DNA from: Beverwykella pulmonaria
Taxonomy: Eukaryota > Ascomycota > Dothideomycetes > Pleosporales > Melanommataceae
DNA length: 64,000 nt
Direction of reading: 5' to 3'
Assembly (NCBI GenBank): GCA_001599595.1
Contig: BCHH01000004.1
Span: 1,257,997-1,321,996 of the forward strand
A program made the translations under genes and the position numbers. The notes under the pieces were generated by a model. That model saw nothing but the letters and a program-made list of their open reading frames with translations. It made no database searches and was not told the origin of the DNA. Numbering within the stretch: the stretch's first letter is position 1; every line of letters begins with the position of its first letter. Positions 1 to 11,492 of this stretch are shown here, one piece after another.

Positions 1-2
1 TA

Positions 3-2277
3 GCCACTTTCCTATCAACCTTCGACAACCTCCCCGAAGAAACCAAGGCCCTCGCTCTTCAGCATCTACTCGCCTCAGAGAAGCCATCTGATGCCCTATC
101 CACAACATCCACCACGGAGCTAGACACCACAAATCTAAACACACATTCCTGCCACATATGCTCTCCCCTTGTCATCGAATACCGTGCCACCACCTACCAC
201 TTTCAAGCAGGCAGCATCCACTTCTCCAAAGAAATACTCACACAAGGTCTCGTCCGCGGCTGCGTACTCGTGCAATGGGTCTTCTCGCTCCTGCACCGCG
301 GACTGGAAGCTTTCAAGTCCGAGATCTTGCAGAAATGCTTGTTCATAGTGACAACGCATGAACCCATTGGCCTTGGGACTGCCATCGAAGACCTAGATTA
401 TATTAGCACGCAGAGCGGGGTCACAGTGCACTTGACCATGAGTGGGGTGTACAGCGATGATCCAGATTATACAGGCACGCTCAGTGTGGAATATGATGCA
501 GAGCCTTTTTTAGTGGATAAGTTGTGGGCGGCAGAGAAAGAGGGGAGGTGGATTGGGAGGTATGAAGATTTCGAGCGCAATTGGAGTTCGCGGAGTTCGC
601 GGAGTTCGACGAGTTTGTGCATTTCTACCACCGAGGGTCAGTCTGCTTTTTCCCCGAGTCAACCCGGAAAGATTGTTCTTTGTTGATTTGACCATGCGAG
701 ACTGACGATGGTAAGATGATCCCGTCGCATCGAGCCTCCCCATTCGGAGAAATGGCATAGATATCCACTCAGATACTAGCTTCGACCTTGCGCGACAATG
801 GCTCCAAGACTGCCACTCCTCTCATCCCAACTGTACCAAACAGACGGGAATCATGCCCTCAAGAGTCATAGACATCGGAACGCGCTTCCCTATCCGCTCA
901 GTGCGCCTGCACTGGACCGAGGAAGGCGAGACAGGCAAGTACTCCGCACTATCGTACTGCTGGGGCGGGCAACAACCCCTTGCCAGCACTTCCATCACAG
1001 CCCAAGACTTCACCGACGGCATTCTGTTCTCGAGGCTGCCGAAGACGCTGCAGGATGCCATGATCACGACTTTCAAGTTGGGTTTACGGTATATATGGAT
1101 CGACTGTCTTTGTATCATCCAAGACGACGGCGAGGATGTGGCAAGGGAGATATCGAAGATGGCGCAGACGTTCCAGGAAGCCTTCGTCACCATCTCCGCA
1201 GCCAGCGGGCGAAGCGTGCATGATGGATTTCTGACCTCTCACAAAATGCCGACAGACTCCTCGCTGAAGCTGGCCTACCAGACTAAAGAAGGGGTCCTAG
1301 GCTCGATTTACGTCGAGCAGCCGCGCCGCTACAAACCCGAAGAAGACCCCATCAGTCTCCGTGCGTGGACGCTGCAGGAACATATCCTGAGCCACCGCAT
1401 CCTCATGTACAGCACGCGAGAGATGTGGTGGACATGTCCTTCCGCAACCTTCCAGGGCAACAATAGCAATGCAGGCTATATGTCTCAGCGCTCCTTCATC
1501 CTCGATTCGAAAGGGGGCCGCATGACTCTCGACCAGTGGCGCTCAACGGTGCGCGATTACACACGCCGCTTTCTTACCTACTCGCGCGACAAACTTCCTG
1601 CTATTGCTGGAGTCGCAATGAACTATAGTACGAAGCTGCCAGGCAAATATTTCGCGGGCCTATGGGGTTTCGCGCTCCCATCGGAGCTGATGTGGAGTGC
1701 AATTCGAGCAGACATCTCCAGGCCATCCGCCCAGCGCGCGCCGAGCTGGAGTTGGGCCTCTGTAGACGGGGAAGTAACACACGATTGGTGCCCACTGCAC
1801 GACCCCGATGCGCTTTCTATATTGTACTGCTACGTCGCGCCATTAAACCCATCGTCTCCATTCGGAGAAGTCGATCCCCTGCGATCAATATTGCACGTCG
1901 AAGGCAACATCGCGCCCTTGTACTGGCGTAATGACAGACAGTACCTATACCGCATATCGCACGACCCCTCAACCGGAGTACAGCGTAAAGTAGATGTTGG
2001 TCGCACCCAAGCCGACGCCGACGAATCCATTCCGTGGGAGTTGACATCAATGACTTTGGACGATCTGGACGGGACCAAGGTGGTGGACGATGTAGAGGTC
2101 ATGCCCGTGTGGGCGCTGGTTGTCACTCGGAATTCTGGGACCGCCGAGAGTTGTAGGGGTTTAGTCCTTGTGAAGGTTGAAGGGAGAGAGGATGTGTTTA
2201 GGAGGGTGGGGATCTTTTTTAGGGTGTGGGAGGAGGAGGAGTGTGGGTTTGAGAAGAGGGTTATTGAAATTGTGTAA
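3..2277 (+). CDS. HET-domain (heterokaryon incompatibility) protein, 5' partial
   Basis: The reading frame is already open at the window edge, so the N-terminus is missing. Exon A (3 to about 636) carries a CHIC cysteine pair and a region with no domain I recognise. A likely intron runs 637-715 (donor GTCAGT, acceptor AAG, phase preserved; a donor at 613 also fits the phase). Exon B continues to the stop at 2275. It shows the usual pre-HET stretch (ARQWLQDC, HPNC) and then the HET domain over about nt 930-1440, with YSALSYCWGG, a WIDCLCIIQDD block and RAWTLQEHILSHRIL. HET proteins act in non-self recognition and programmed cell death after hyphal fusion. A triplicated GAGTTCGCG stretch at 586-610 encodes an Ser/Arg run just before the intron and may be length-variable. 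The class is firm; the specific allele partner cannot be told. Confidence 0.88.
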
Positions 2278-2896
2278 GAATTTTTTGGAAAAGTTGGAGA
2301 GGGATATTCCATATGCGTATGGAGGACCTGTAATTTGGGTATACCATCGATTTTTGTAAGTCGACGTTTCCTTACCTTACCTGTCGCGTAAGAGGTTATA
2401 GATGCCTCTTTCCTTAGCAAGCATTGGTCTCTGATGCTTATAGTACCTTTGACCACTCGGAGAACTCCTGTCTCGCATCTTTGAGCCTCTTTTTGAACAA
2501 ACGCCAAGGGAAACCGCTTGATCTACACAACGAGGGAATGCCAACACCTCCAGATTGAAGCGACATGTAATCGGGCGCAGAACAGGCTCTATATTTAGAC
2601 CAGTATCATAGAATGAGGAAATGTATATAAAATGAGTAGACTAGATGTACGGCTTACAAATCTGGAATACGAATCTGGTATTAGATAAAATGTACACATA
2701 CTAGACGTATACTCATGAAGACGGATATCCGCAAAACAAAAGCCACGGTAAGATTCAAGACAATAAAGACTGAAGTTCACAAAGGAGATCGATCCCAAGC
2801 ATTATCGACATCCGCATTGCTCTCTCCATCTCACATATTATCCCATAATATGACCCCCTTTTAGTCTCCATCGTCCACTTTACTACTTCGTTCTCC
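2278..2896. other. Intergenic, no gene seen
   Basis: About 620 bp between the HET stop and the end of the secreted-protein relic. It is AT-leaning at 2600-2760, with no conserved frame, tRNA or repeat that I can support. It probably holds the two convergent 3' ends. Confidence 0.6.
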
Positions 2897-3624
2897 TTAA
2901 TCTAACCACTTGTACAAAGCACCCGTAGTCACTGGATCAAACTCCGCACTCCTAGTAGCAAGCATACCACTTGCATCCGTTTTAGTAGGCATCGTGGCCA
3001 TTGAAAATGCGCTGCTGATGTCGATTTGACCGAGGGCAACAACGGCGTTGCTAGTAGCGAAGGTAGCCGAGTTGAAAAAACCCCCATTGACGCACCCGCC
3101 GTCTTAACCAACCTGGCCGTCGATGTAGCAATCTCCGTATACGTATATGTGTATGTAGCGATTATATCGCTGCAGACATCACTTATCTCGGAGAACTGCG
3201 AAGCAATGACCACGAACTCGGAGGTGGAAACCCCAGTAGCGGTTGAGATAGTCGGGAAGATGCGGCCGCTGCCTGTATGCTCTGGGAGCCCAGTTGCAAG
3301 TTATAAAAGAATCAGGCCGCCACCTGTATGCTCTGGGAGTCCAGTTGTAAATGATAAGGGAATTAGACCGCTATCTGTATTCTCTGGGAGTCCAATTGTA
3401 AGTGATCAAGGAATCTGACCGCTACCTGTATGCTCTGGAAGTGCAGTTACAAAACACGAAAACCAGGGCAGAGGGTGGCCGCTACTTGTATGTGCTGGGA
3501 GTTTGCCAGTGGGGGAGGCTGGGAAGCCGGTTGCGGAATCATCGGTGTGAACGTTCTGGAATGGGGCGGCGATGGTGGTGGCCATGAAGAGGAGGGCGGT
3601 GAGAAGGGCGTAGGTGGGATGCAT
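2897..3624 (-). pseudogene. Degraded gene for a small secreted repeat protein
   Basis: An ATG at 3624 opens a protein with a clear signal peptide (MHPTYALLTALLFMATTIAAP). The frame then enters tandem units of about 51 bp (17 residues, core GLPEHTGSG) over roughly 3250-3460. In-frame stops interrupt it at 3406-3408 and again two units later. Past the repeats the frame resumes as a Ser/Thr-rich stretch (SEISDVCSDIIATYTYTYTE). After a G5T6 tract near 3070 the sensible frame shifts by one and ends as ALYKWLD at a TAA (2897-2899). Two stops plus one shift suggest a decayed gene. Alternatively the 51-bp units hold short introns, since each has a CTCCCAG that could be an acceptor. If only the first segment is made, it is a 72-residue secreted peptide. 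I do not recognise a family. Confidence 0.5.
3250..3530. repeat. Tandem ~51-bp repeat, four to five diverged copies
   Basis: On the plus strand each unit begins close to CCGCTACCTGTATGCTCTGG and ends in an AT-richer spacer (for example AAGTGATCAAGGAATCTGA). Copies one to four keep the 51-bp period; the fifth, nearest the signal peptide, is more diverged. The period is divisible by three, so units keep frame on the minus strand. Confidence 0.75.
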
Positions 3625-4598
3625 TGTGGGTGGGTTGGGGTTGGACTGGGTTGATAATGGTGGTGGGGGTTGGTGGGAAGGAAGCAACTAAGAGAGGATG
3701 GAGACAAGCGATGATGGGCGACTTGATGACGTGCTTGGGATATCCTTTCTTCTTTCTGCTCCCTCTCCAAGCTTTTATATAAATCTTTATACAACCTCTC
3801 ACTTCTATATTACACGAACGTACGCTCCGACCTTTGGCTGACGAAGGTACGATCGTAGGGGTGATAAATATTTTGGTAGCCACGCATCTTTAGGATGGAA
3901 TAGAACATGGTAGGGTCAGGAAAGGACATGTGGAGAGGCGGAATGCGGGCTTGGAAACTACTCGGGACCGTTACTGGAGGATTCGATTGCTGGGCATTGC
4001 ACCTATGTTGGCAAGGCAAGTGATTCTTTTCGGAAAGGGGGTGTTACGATCTGTATAGGTATGATTTTATGTGCTTGATAGAATCGATTATATTGCCTTG
4101 TGGGCGATGGGAGCGGTAAAGTGTGGAAATGGAGTGGAAAGACGAGCTCTCGCGGATCTTTTTAGGGGATGACGGAGTAAGGAGGAGAAATCGCTTATGG
4201 AATCTGATAGCTTGTTCTGTTGGACTGGTATATCCCTTTCTGGAATATTTATGTCCATTTCGGCGGGACGCATTCTGAATACGCAGTACTATAGCAGAGC
4301 AATGACTGAGGCTGCACAAGCATATGCCCACATTTAGAAAGCAAACAAGTAACCATCACGAGAGTAAGAGTAAAACGCAGTTTCCTGGTTTGACTGCGTC
4401 AAATGCGCCTATAGTATAAAATCAAGATCGAACCGACGCAACGTATGGTCGAACTTTCATTCTATGATGCTCTATACCGCATTCCCAATTCAACCAACAT
4501 TACCAACTATGCTATGCAACCGTCATTAAATTAACACCAATGTCAGACACACCTGTCTCTAGGCATTCGTGCAGCGATCCGACCTCGCACCGCAGCAA
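3625..4598. other. Intergenic, no gene seen
   Basis: Promoter side of the secreted-protein relic and 3' flank of the PhiA-like gene. The minus strand has a TATATAAA-like element at 3775-3782, about 150 bp upstream of the relic's ATG, plausible as its TATA box. Short open frames at 4044-4331 have no family features. Confidence 0.5.
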
Positions 4599-5215
4599 TT
4601 ACTGGGTATAAACGCAGCTATTAGGCTTGGTAGTTTCAATAGCGTGCAGCTTCGTCCCAATGCAGTTCTGGTTGCCCCCAGGCTGCGCAACGCCTGCGAG
4701 CCAAAGACTCCATCCTCCATCGATAGCACCAGGACATGCTACAACGCCGGTGTCCTTGAATACTAGTCCAGTGGTCTCGTTGAGGCTCCAACCAGCAGTC
4801 TCCCAGTTTTTACCGAGGGGCTGAGCGCCGGTTACGTAGCCGATCTTGCCTTGGCCTATGTAGCATGTTTAGATGTCTGTCGAGCAATAGATTGTTTTTG
4901 GAGGAAGAAAGACGTACCCATTCCTGACCGATCAACGAAGATAGTTTGAGGTGTCGCGGATGCAGCATAGAGATGTAGTTCCTCGTTCTGGATGTAGAAA
5001 GTCGCGAAATTGGTCTCCTTGTCGCAAGACGCATTTTGCGATTTAGCATTGACAAGAAGGCTTGCGCGAGATGCTTGGACACCGGCGTTTTGAACTGCAG
5101 ATCCGGAGTGGATGGTGATGAGTCCGAAGGTTTTTTGCGCCTGAGCCACAGCTGGGTAGGCAGATGCTGTGATGGCTGCCGTAGAGGCAATAATGATAGT
5201 TTGGAAGAAGCGCAT
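4599..5215 (-). CDS. PhiA-like secreted cell-wall protein
   Basis: Two exons, 5215-4918 and 4855-4599, joined across a 62-bp intron (donor GTACGT, acceptor CATAG), give 184 residues. The protein starts with a signal peptide (MRFFQTIIIASTAAITASAYP). It continues with FGLITIHSGSAVQ, a block with NATFY-like spacing, the junction GMG|QGKIGYVTG, and a Trp/Gly-rich end with two Cys (CPGAIDGGW, GNQNCIGTKL). This matches the layout and length of fungal PhiA-type cell-wall proteins, described in Aspergillus as needed for phialide development, and of related abundant secreted proteins. It is expected at the cell wall or in the medium. The start is the ATG of the signal peptide. Family assignment is from pattern memory, so function in this species is inferred. 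Confidence 0.82.
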
Positions 5216-7055
5216 GGTGATAAGTTTTTGTTGTTTGAAGATTCAACGATTGTGTTTGATTTGTGGATGGCGTTGTAGATGTGAAGTGTTGAGACAGTTG
5301 ATTGCTGATGAAGAAATAGAATGGCGAGAGACTTGAAGTTCTTATAGTTCTTGCCTTTGTTTATTTGCCTCCTAGACTGCCGCTCGGTGGAATGATATGT
5401 TGCGACAAGCCTCGGCGTTGTAATAATATGAAGTCATTTACCCAGGCGCGAAGTGGCACGATACCCCGGCGTTCCACCATCTCGGTTGAATTTGTCCCAT
5501 TTTCAGCCTCCTGTACCACGGCACGTGCTGGTTCAATGGATACTGAGGCGGAGCTGGCAATCCCAAACTAGGGTCATTACAGCTGCGCATTTTTTTGGGT
5601 TGGAGCTGGATGAAGCAACGCTGACAGATGTGACGCGGGATCAACCTGAGTTTGGACTCTTTGAGTAACGCGGAATCGGGAAGTTTGCTGAACGAGGCTA
5701 GTGTACCGGTCGATCCCGGGGCTGCTTTAGGCCCGACTCTCCTATTCGCCCCTACTCTACCTTGATCGGCCCGATGCGATGGAAATAGAACGTCCACCGC
5801 CTGAACAATATCTTCGACTGTTTTGCCTGAGAGGTGTAACCTGATATTTTAACGATGCAACGAAGCATTAGCAAAGCGGAGCTAATGTTGGAAAAGTACA
5901 ACCTAGACAGGAGAAATAATCTCTTGTAAAGATTATGCGGATCAAGGATTACTACCACATTATATCGTGGGGAAACGGCCAAAAATTTCGAATGACTATG
6001 GTTGATCTCGAGAACCAAGTTTTATCCTGCAATTCTACCTTTTGGGCCAAATCTCATACGTCAATGCTTGAGTTTGAGTCCATTTGCATACTTGCTAGTT
6101 GTATATCTAGTCGAGGGTGACCAAAAAGTTTGGCACGACTCAAAGAAATCCTATAGTACTTTATGCATGCTTCATCTACATTAAGGAGGTCTCTTTCATG
6201 GCTTCCAGCAATTGTTAAAGAACAACATGATGTTCACTGACACTTCGCGGCTACAGTACGAAGTTCCGCGGGACCCGAGTGGTGCTAGTTCAAGCAGCGG
6301 GGCCCCGAGCCTACTATGCTCAATAATTCCAAGCTTGAAGCTTGTGCGTCGTATTCGTATCGTACCCCATCAATGATGATTTGTGCTGAACCTCATTCCT
6401 TTTCAAAGTAGCAAATCCCAGGTTACATCTACTTCGCAAGGGGCGGCGGGGCTGCGCGTTTTGTTTCGATGCTTCGTCTATATTAATCTGCTATCTATCA
6501 ATCACTAGCGTGGACTGGGGTGCACATGCACTAGAACATCAAGGCTGTACTTGCATACTTTGCTGGATATTCGGTCCTTGCTCAACGTGGAAGAAAGTTT
6601 TTATACAGGAAGCTTACTTAGGACAGAGAAGGTATTTGCTCTCCGTGCTCAGCACAATAACTTCGGGTTTAACCTTCCAAGATGAAGTTTTTTTACTAAA
6701 GAGACTCGGTATATTGAAGTAATGAAGAATATAGGACTATAATGCAAGAACTGAGTACTCTTTTGGCAAGAAATGCGCTGCCCAGGATGTCTGGCGCCAT
6801 GTATATGTCAAGCACAGATGAGATATTGAGCACGGATTGCTACAATCGGCAAGGCTTCAACCGTTTTCGGTGAAAGAAGACCGAATCTTCATTCTCCGGA
6901 GTCGACTCCAGCGATCCCCCTATCCAATAACATGCTTCACATGTAACTTCTCCACTCGTCATGGTTGAGTCCGTATGCTACATCCCACGAATCAAACAGT
7001 CCTCAACCTCATCAATTTCTATCAAAAGGCATTAAAAACTGCACCTCCAATCAAT
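5216..7055. other. Long intergenic region, no gene supported
   Basis: The first few hundred bases should hold the PhiA-like promoter. The rest has only short unrelated open frames (for example 5438-5797 minus, 6510-6722 plus) without start context, domains or splice logic. A G-rich patch lies at 6438-6458. Confidence 0.55.
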
Positions 7056-7075
7056 ATGCTTGATAAGGTAAACAA

Positions 7076-7395
7076 TTGCCCACCGTGAAGCGTGGCCGCG
7101 AAGACCCCGCAGATGCAGCAGAGAACGGTGCCCAAGCAAAGCGGCCAAAACCCAGCCCATATCCTTGCCCCCCAACCTCAACATCATCATCCTTGACATC
7201 GGCGGCCGGAAATTCCGCACCATCAAAGCTAAATTCTCCTACTCTCAATTCTTGGCCGCGCTCCTCAACGACCGCTTCCACAACACGCAAGAAGCCGGCT
7301 CGTACTTCATCGATATCAACCCTCGTATCTTCCCCCACACCCTGGATTTTATGAGACGAAGGCTTACCCTTCCTTATCCTAGATTAATAGCTTGA
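7076..7395 (+). pseudogene. BTB/T1-like domain gene fragment, frame-broken
   Basis: One frame (7076 onward) encodes a charged leader (VKRGREDPADAAENG, AKRPKPSPYP). After a C6 tract at 7168-7173 the sensible frame moves by one. It then reads IIILDIGGRKFRTIKAKF, a spacer, GSYFIDINPRIFPHTLDFMRR and a stop at 7393. The order ILDIGG-F-T, SYFIDRDP-like, F-xx-LDF-R is the hallmark of KCTD/T1-type BTB domains, which mediate homomeric assembly and cullin-3 binding. No ATG opens the leader frame, because a TAA lies just upstream. The protein stops right after the BTB fold, so any partner domain is gone. A lost base in the C run would join the halves, hence the pseudogene call. An unseen upstream exon remains possible. 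Confidence 0.5.
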
Positions 7396-7743
7396 ATCTG
7401 ACTAGTACCTGGGACGATGGCAGACCAGTAACAAGTGACATGTTGTGTTAATCAGGGGGACGAAGATTGACTTGGGGCTTGCGTTAATGAGTCAGCAGAG
7501 AGGCGGTGGAGAAGTTAAATGATGCTTGATACTAGGCAGTTTATACGTTAATTGGATAGGTAAAGGAGATAGTGGCGCCTTCGAACGGAGGACGAGACAA
7601 TGGCAGCCACGCATGATGTGGTCGGTTGAGTATAATAATCATTTCATTCCAGGCTGAATATTGTTTCGTTTCTCTCTTTGCCAAAATAGAGCAACATTGC
7701 TCCAGACTCCAGACCCAAACACGTCTCGCGCCTGAGAAAGTGT
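7396..7743. other. Intergenic, no gene seen
   Basis: About 350 bp between the BTB fragment and the 3' end of the C2H2 gene. I see no conserved frame or repeat. Confidence 0.6.
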
Positions 7744-9017
7744 TCAACTCGTGTACTTAAAATCGTCAGTTGCACCTCGCTCGCCATCAAGCTCAGCAAT
7801 AATCCGATGAAACCACGCCATATCTAAACACCTTGCCTGATACCCATTCAAACTCTCATCAATCAACCTCTGCATCGCAACCCTTAAGCCCATTGCCTCG
7901 GGCGCCAACAATTCCTTAAACTGTTGCAGCACCGTGACCCTCGAGCGCCCTTCGAGCGCCATCCCAACTTTACATCCCGCATCGTTGACCGCGCCGGTGT
8001 GCTCTCTACAGGCATCCGCCGACGCGAAAACCTTGCCGCAGTTCCAAATACAGGGTAAGGAGAGGCTGGGCCCTTCGCGCTGCTCTCGCTGGTCGTAGAT
8101 TTCGTGTTTGGCGAGCTCTTCTTGGAAGGCAAAGGAGATTTTGCACGTGTTGCAGCGGTAAGGCCGCAGGTCCATTTCTTCGAGGTGGTGGACTAGATGT
8201 CGGGAAAGTGGGATATTGTATTCGTATTGTGCTGGGCAGATGCCGCATTTGAAGGCGTATTCTTCCCAGGAGGGGAAGGGGTCGATGTCGGAGCAGTCGC
8301 TTGCGTTGGAGGACATTCCGGAGTCGGAGCCGTTGACGTCACTGAGCGTATCTTTGTGGTTTTCATCGTCGGTGCCGGAAAAGGAATCATGTTCCTCAGG
8401 AGGGTCCAGATTGAGGGCAGCTGTTAGAATTGGAATAGTCCGGCGCGAGGAGTTCTGCGATGGCCGTGATGGGCGAGCCTGTGCGGTAAGCTTATCGAGA
8501 GAAGACTTTGAAGCAATCTGCAGTGCAGTTGATCGGGTGCTCGGGAGCACATATCGACGCGTTGGATCGTCGTTCTCAATGCTTTGAGCAACCGCAACAT
8601 TGGCGAAGTCTGAGTTATATTTTGTGCAAATGTGCTTCGTTATCGCGAGTCGACGAGTGAACTTCCTACTGCATCTCCCGCAGGCGAATTTCCTGCCAGC
8701 GTGTACGTCCTCGTGTCTCTTGAGGTCGCTCTTGCTGGCAAAAGCCTTGTCACATGTGCCACACTGGAAGGGCTTCTCTTTCTCGTGGCGCCTAATGTGA
8801 TCTCGTAAGATGGAAGCACGAGAGAATTGTTTGAAGCATAGGCTGCAGTGATGCTGCTTGTCGGAATAGTCTGAAAATGATAGATCAGTTTTGATGTCAA
8901 CGTGCAGAAGTTTAGAGATGGGAACAGCTTACCGCTCAAATTGACAGAAGCGTCGCGAGGCGGTGAGATGGAAGGCACACTCAATTTCCTATACTGCATC
9001 TCTAGAAATTGACTCAT
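7744..9017 (-). CDS. C2H2 zinc-finger protein (putative transcription factor)
   Basis: Exon 1 (9017-8933) and exon 2 (8870-7744) flank a 62-bp intron (GTAAGC...TTTCAG) and give 403 residues. Three adjacent fingers open the protein: CSLCFKQFSRASILRDHIRRH, CGTCDKAFASKSDLKRHEDVH and a C2HC-type CGRCSRKFTRRLAITKHIC. An acidic Ser/Asp stretch follows (SGTDDENHKDTLSDVNGSDS). A second, more diverged set then appears: CGICPAQYEYNIPLSRHLVHH, CNTCKISFAFQEELAKHE and CIWNCGKVFASADACREH. The first set is a standard DNA-binding array; the second may bind DNA or protein. The nucleus is expected. I cannot name an orthologue. The start is the only ATG preceding the intron in frame. Confidence 0.85.
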
Positions 9018-10561
9018 TTGAAAAGGGAAGGAAATATCAACCTCTGATACTTATGCTTGGTGGGCTATTAGACTGAGATGGCGAGGCTGAGAAGTATTGC
9101 GGATAATAGTCTGTACATGAGGAGAGTTGGACGTAGGTTGCCACGCATTCTGACAGCATAAGTCATCTTTAGAATGAGGAAATTAAGCCGGCGCCATCAT
9201 GTTGAATCTAGATATTCAGTCCAATGCAATGAATAGAGTGGTGGTTGAGCCGACGTTGGTCACCGCCACGTATCTCGACCCCGCGTGCCCTTGTGAGCCA
9301 ACCAGGAGAGATCGAGCCTGGCAGTGCAAACTGGCAGTGCAAACCATCTAGGGCCACCCCTTCACGCACAACGTATCAAGTAAACAAGCGAGCACTCATT
9401 TTCTACGATTTATCAAGGTAATTTGATTTGTGGTTTGACAAAATACCGCGGACGGCACATGTGAAAGGAAGCAGACTGATCACATGCGCCCACATTGCCG
9501 GCCGACTAATACAAACAGGAATCTTCACTGCCAATCTTGCCGTGTTTCTTCCCGAGCCGAGATAATCCGGAAGAGAAGCTACAGGGATCAGTGATCTTGG
9601 GAGGGGCACTGTACCACCATTCCTCATGGCCTCTGTGATACTTTAGGAGCTTTGAATCTTCGACGACCTCTCCTTTCATCACTTGCAGGATCTATTAAGC
9701 CTTCTGCAGAAATCGGTTGGGCTTAGATATGACGAAAGGTACCCTTATAGATTGGATCAGCCTCGGGTTGAAAATATCGGACTATCCAAATGTGGAGTTG
9801 GTCATATTGAGATATTGCGGGAGTAAATCATTCGTTGCACTGCTATCAATTGGATGACCAGGATAGAGACAACTCTGAGTACGGCTGCTGGCAGGAGACT
9901 AAAAGCGTTGCCACACGCAGACTTGTTGCTGTCCAGCCAACTTGAGAAGCAATTCGGGTTGGTTACACTATTTGATTAGGATATAATTGAGTCTGAAGAA
10001 TTTGGGTGAAACGCCTCAGAGAGATACATTTGTAAACTGCAAGGGATCAAGATAGTTTTTCACTTCTTTTGCTACTCCGCCCATTGAATGGAAAGAAATG
10101 CTAGCCTCGAACAAGAGACTGAATAAGTTGAAAAGAGGAATTTATGAACGCTTGTTAAAAAGGTACTTTTATAATCCAAAAGGCAATGAGACTACAGAAT
10201 AGTAGCTAGCGCATGATTAGATTGATGATGTGGACTGCAGCTGACTACCCCACCATCTGCGAGTTCAGCTTGGCAACGTATTCAGCTCTTCACCGCACCT
10301 GTCATGGGCTCTTAGTCGATAGGCGAAGCCAAAGGATCCGTTTCGCCGTCCCTGATTCTCTCGTTTTCACCCAGGGAAGGTTGCTACAATTGGCATTTCC
10401 AACTTTATCGATTATTTTGTAGAAGCATTCTACGTCGCTTTCGGTTAGACCATCGTCAAAATGCTGGTTCGGCTTGAACTTTCTGTATACTCTTTGCTGC
10501 CGGACATTGATATTTGTCTAGAGAAGGATTGGAGTCTAGCGTATTGGCAATGCGAATGGAG
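9018..10561. other. Intergenic, no gene supported
   Basis: Likely holds the C2H2 promoter near 9020-9300. No frame here shows domain features. A direct duplication, CTGGCAGTGCAAA, lies at 9319-9344. Confidence 0.5.
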
Positions 10562-11037
10562 CTATCGGTCGAATTGCTTTAGCCCAGCAATAGACTCAGA
10601 GAGTTGTTGGAAAAGTTCGCTGACAGTTCGATTGTTATGTGCAGCTCTCGGAAGCCCAAATACGTACGTCGAATATCTAAAAGCATAACCCTCTTCGTTC
10701 AAAGGGAATTTGGTGGCCTCAATGCTTAATATAGGGCAGCTTCTGAGTCCCATTTTCTCAAGGCTTGAGCCGTGGTTGCATAGCCATCGCCCTTGCTCAT
10801 CGTCGCAGATGACGAGCCTATTAAATAAGACCTCCTCGAGGTGCCTTTAGCGTGCATGGCGATATTCTAATTTCGGGCGGTATCCATAGTAGGAGGACAA
10901 ACTCAATTGAAGCAAACAGATATCATTGCCAACGTGAGCCAGATACAGTGATGACCGGGCGTTTCCGAGCACACGGTCGCAGGAGAGGCTAAGGTGAAAG
11001 AAATTGTTATTGGAATTAGAAAACCGGGGAGGAACTA
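10562..11037 (-). pseudogene. Unidentified coding relic with one internal stop
   Basis: Reading the minus strand from about 11037 to the stop at 10562 gives some 155 residues with normal protein composition (for example FFHLSLSCDRVLGNARSSLY, then VICDDEQGRWLCNHGSSLEK). It is broken once by a TAA near 10850, which could derive from CAA. There is no ATG with context at the 5' end and no obvious splice sites. I do not recognise the family. It is probably the remains of an older gene; chance cannot be excluded. Confidence 0.3.
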
Positions 11038-11492
11038 GGATCTACGCTTAGTGTTCTGACTGCCAAATTTAGAGAAGAGAGCGGTGAGAAGAGGTGGAAG
11101 GCGAATGACAAAGACGATACAAGTCAACGACTTCGTAACAAACGTGCATATTATTGAACTTATTGAACAGCCGCGCCAGAAGGATTGTTTGCTACATTTG
11201 TGCGCAAGGAGCCTGCCTCTGATTTTGCAAATAGTAAAAATTTCTACATTGTCTCGTGGAAGAGACATTTTCATTTTCATTGTCATTTAGATCACTGGGA
11301 AGCCATGACCTGATTGTGTGAATAAACAGTTGTTCCTTTTAGCTGCACGTCAAGCGTCCCTGACCAGATCGAGCTTGTTGCATTAGAATTCTATGAGGAG
11401 ATGCAATGTGACGATGAGTACAATGGACTGGAAGATGAAGATCAGATCAGACATTAGGTTTACCACGTGGACGCGCTAATCCGTTTTCAGAC
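11038..11492. other. Intergenic upstream of the F-box/DUF-type gene
   Basis: Holds the presumed promoter of the gene starting at 11493/11583. A CACGTG lies at 11464-11469, just upstream of the first ATG. Nothing else is supported. Confidence 0.5.

Noticed and set aside
3026..3418. Plus-strand open frame of 130 codons over the 51-bp repeats
   Set aside because: The minus strand has the signal peptide and repeat phrase GLPEHTGSG; the plus frame is a by-product of the repeat period being divisible by three.
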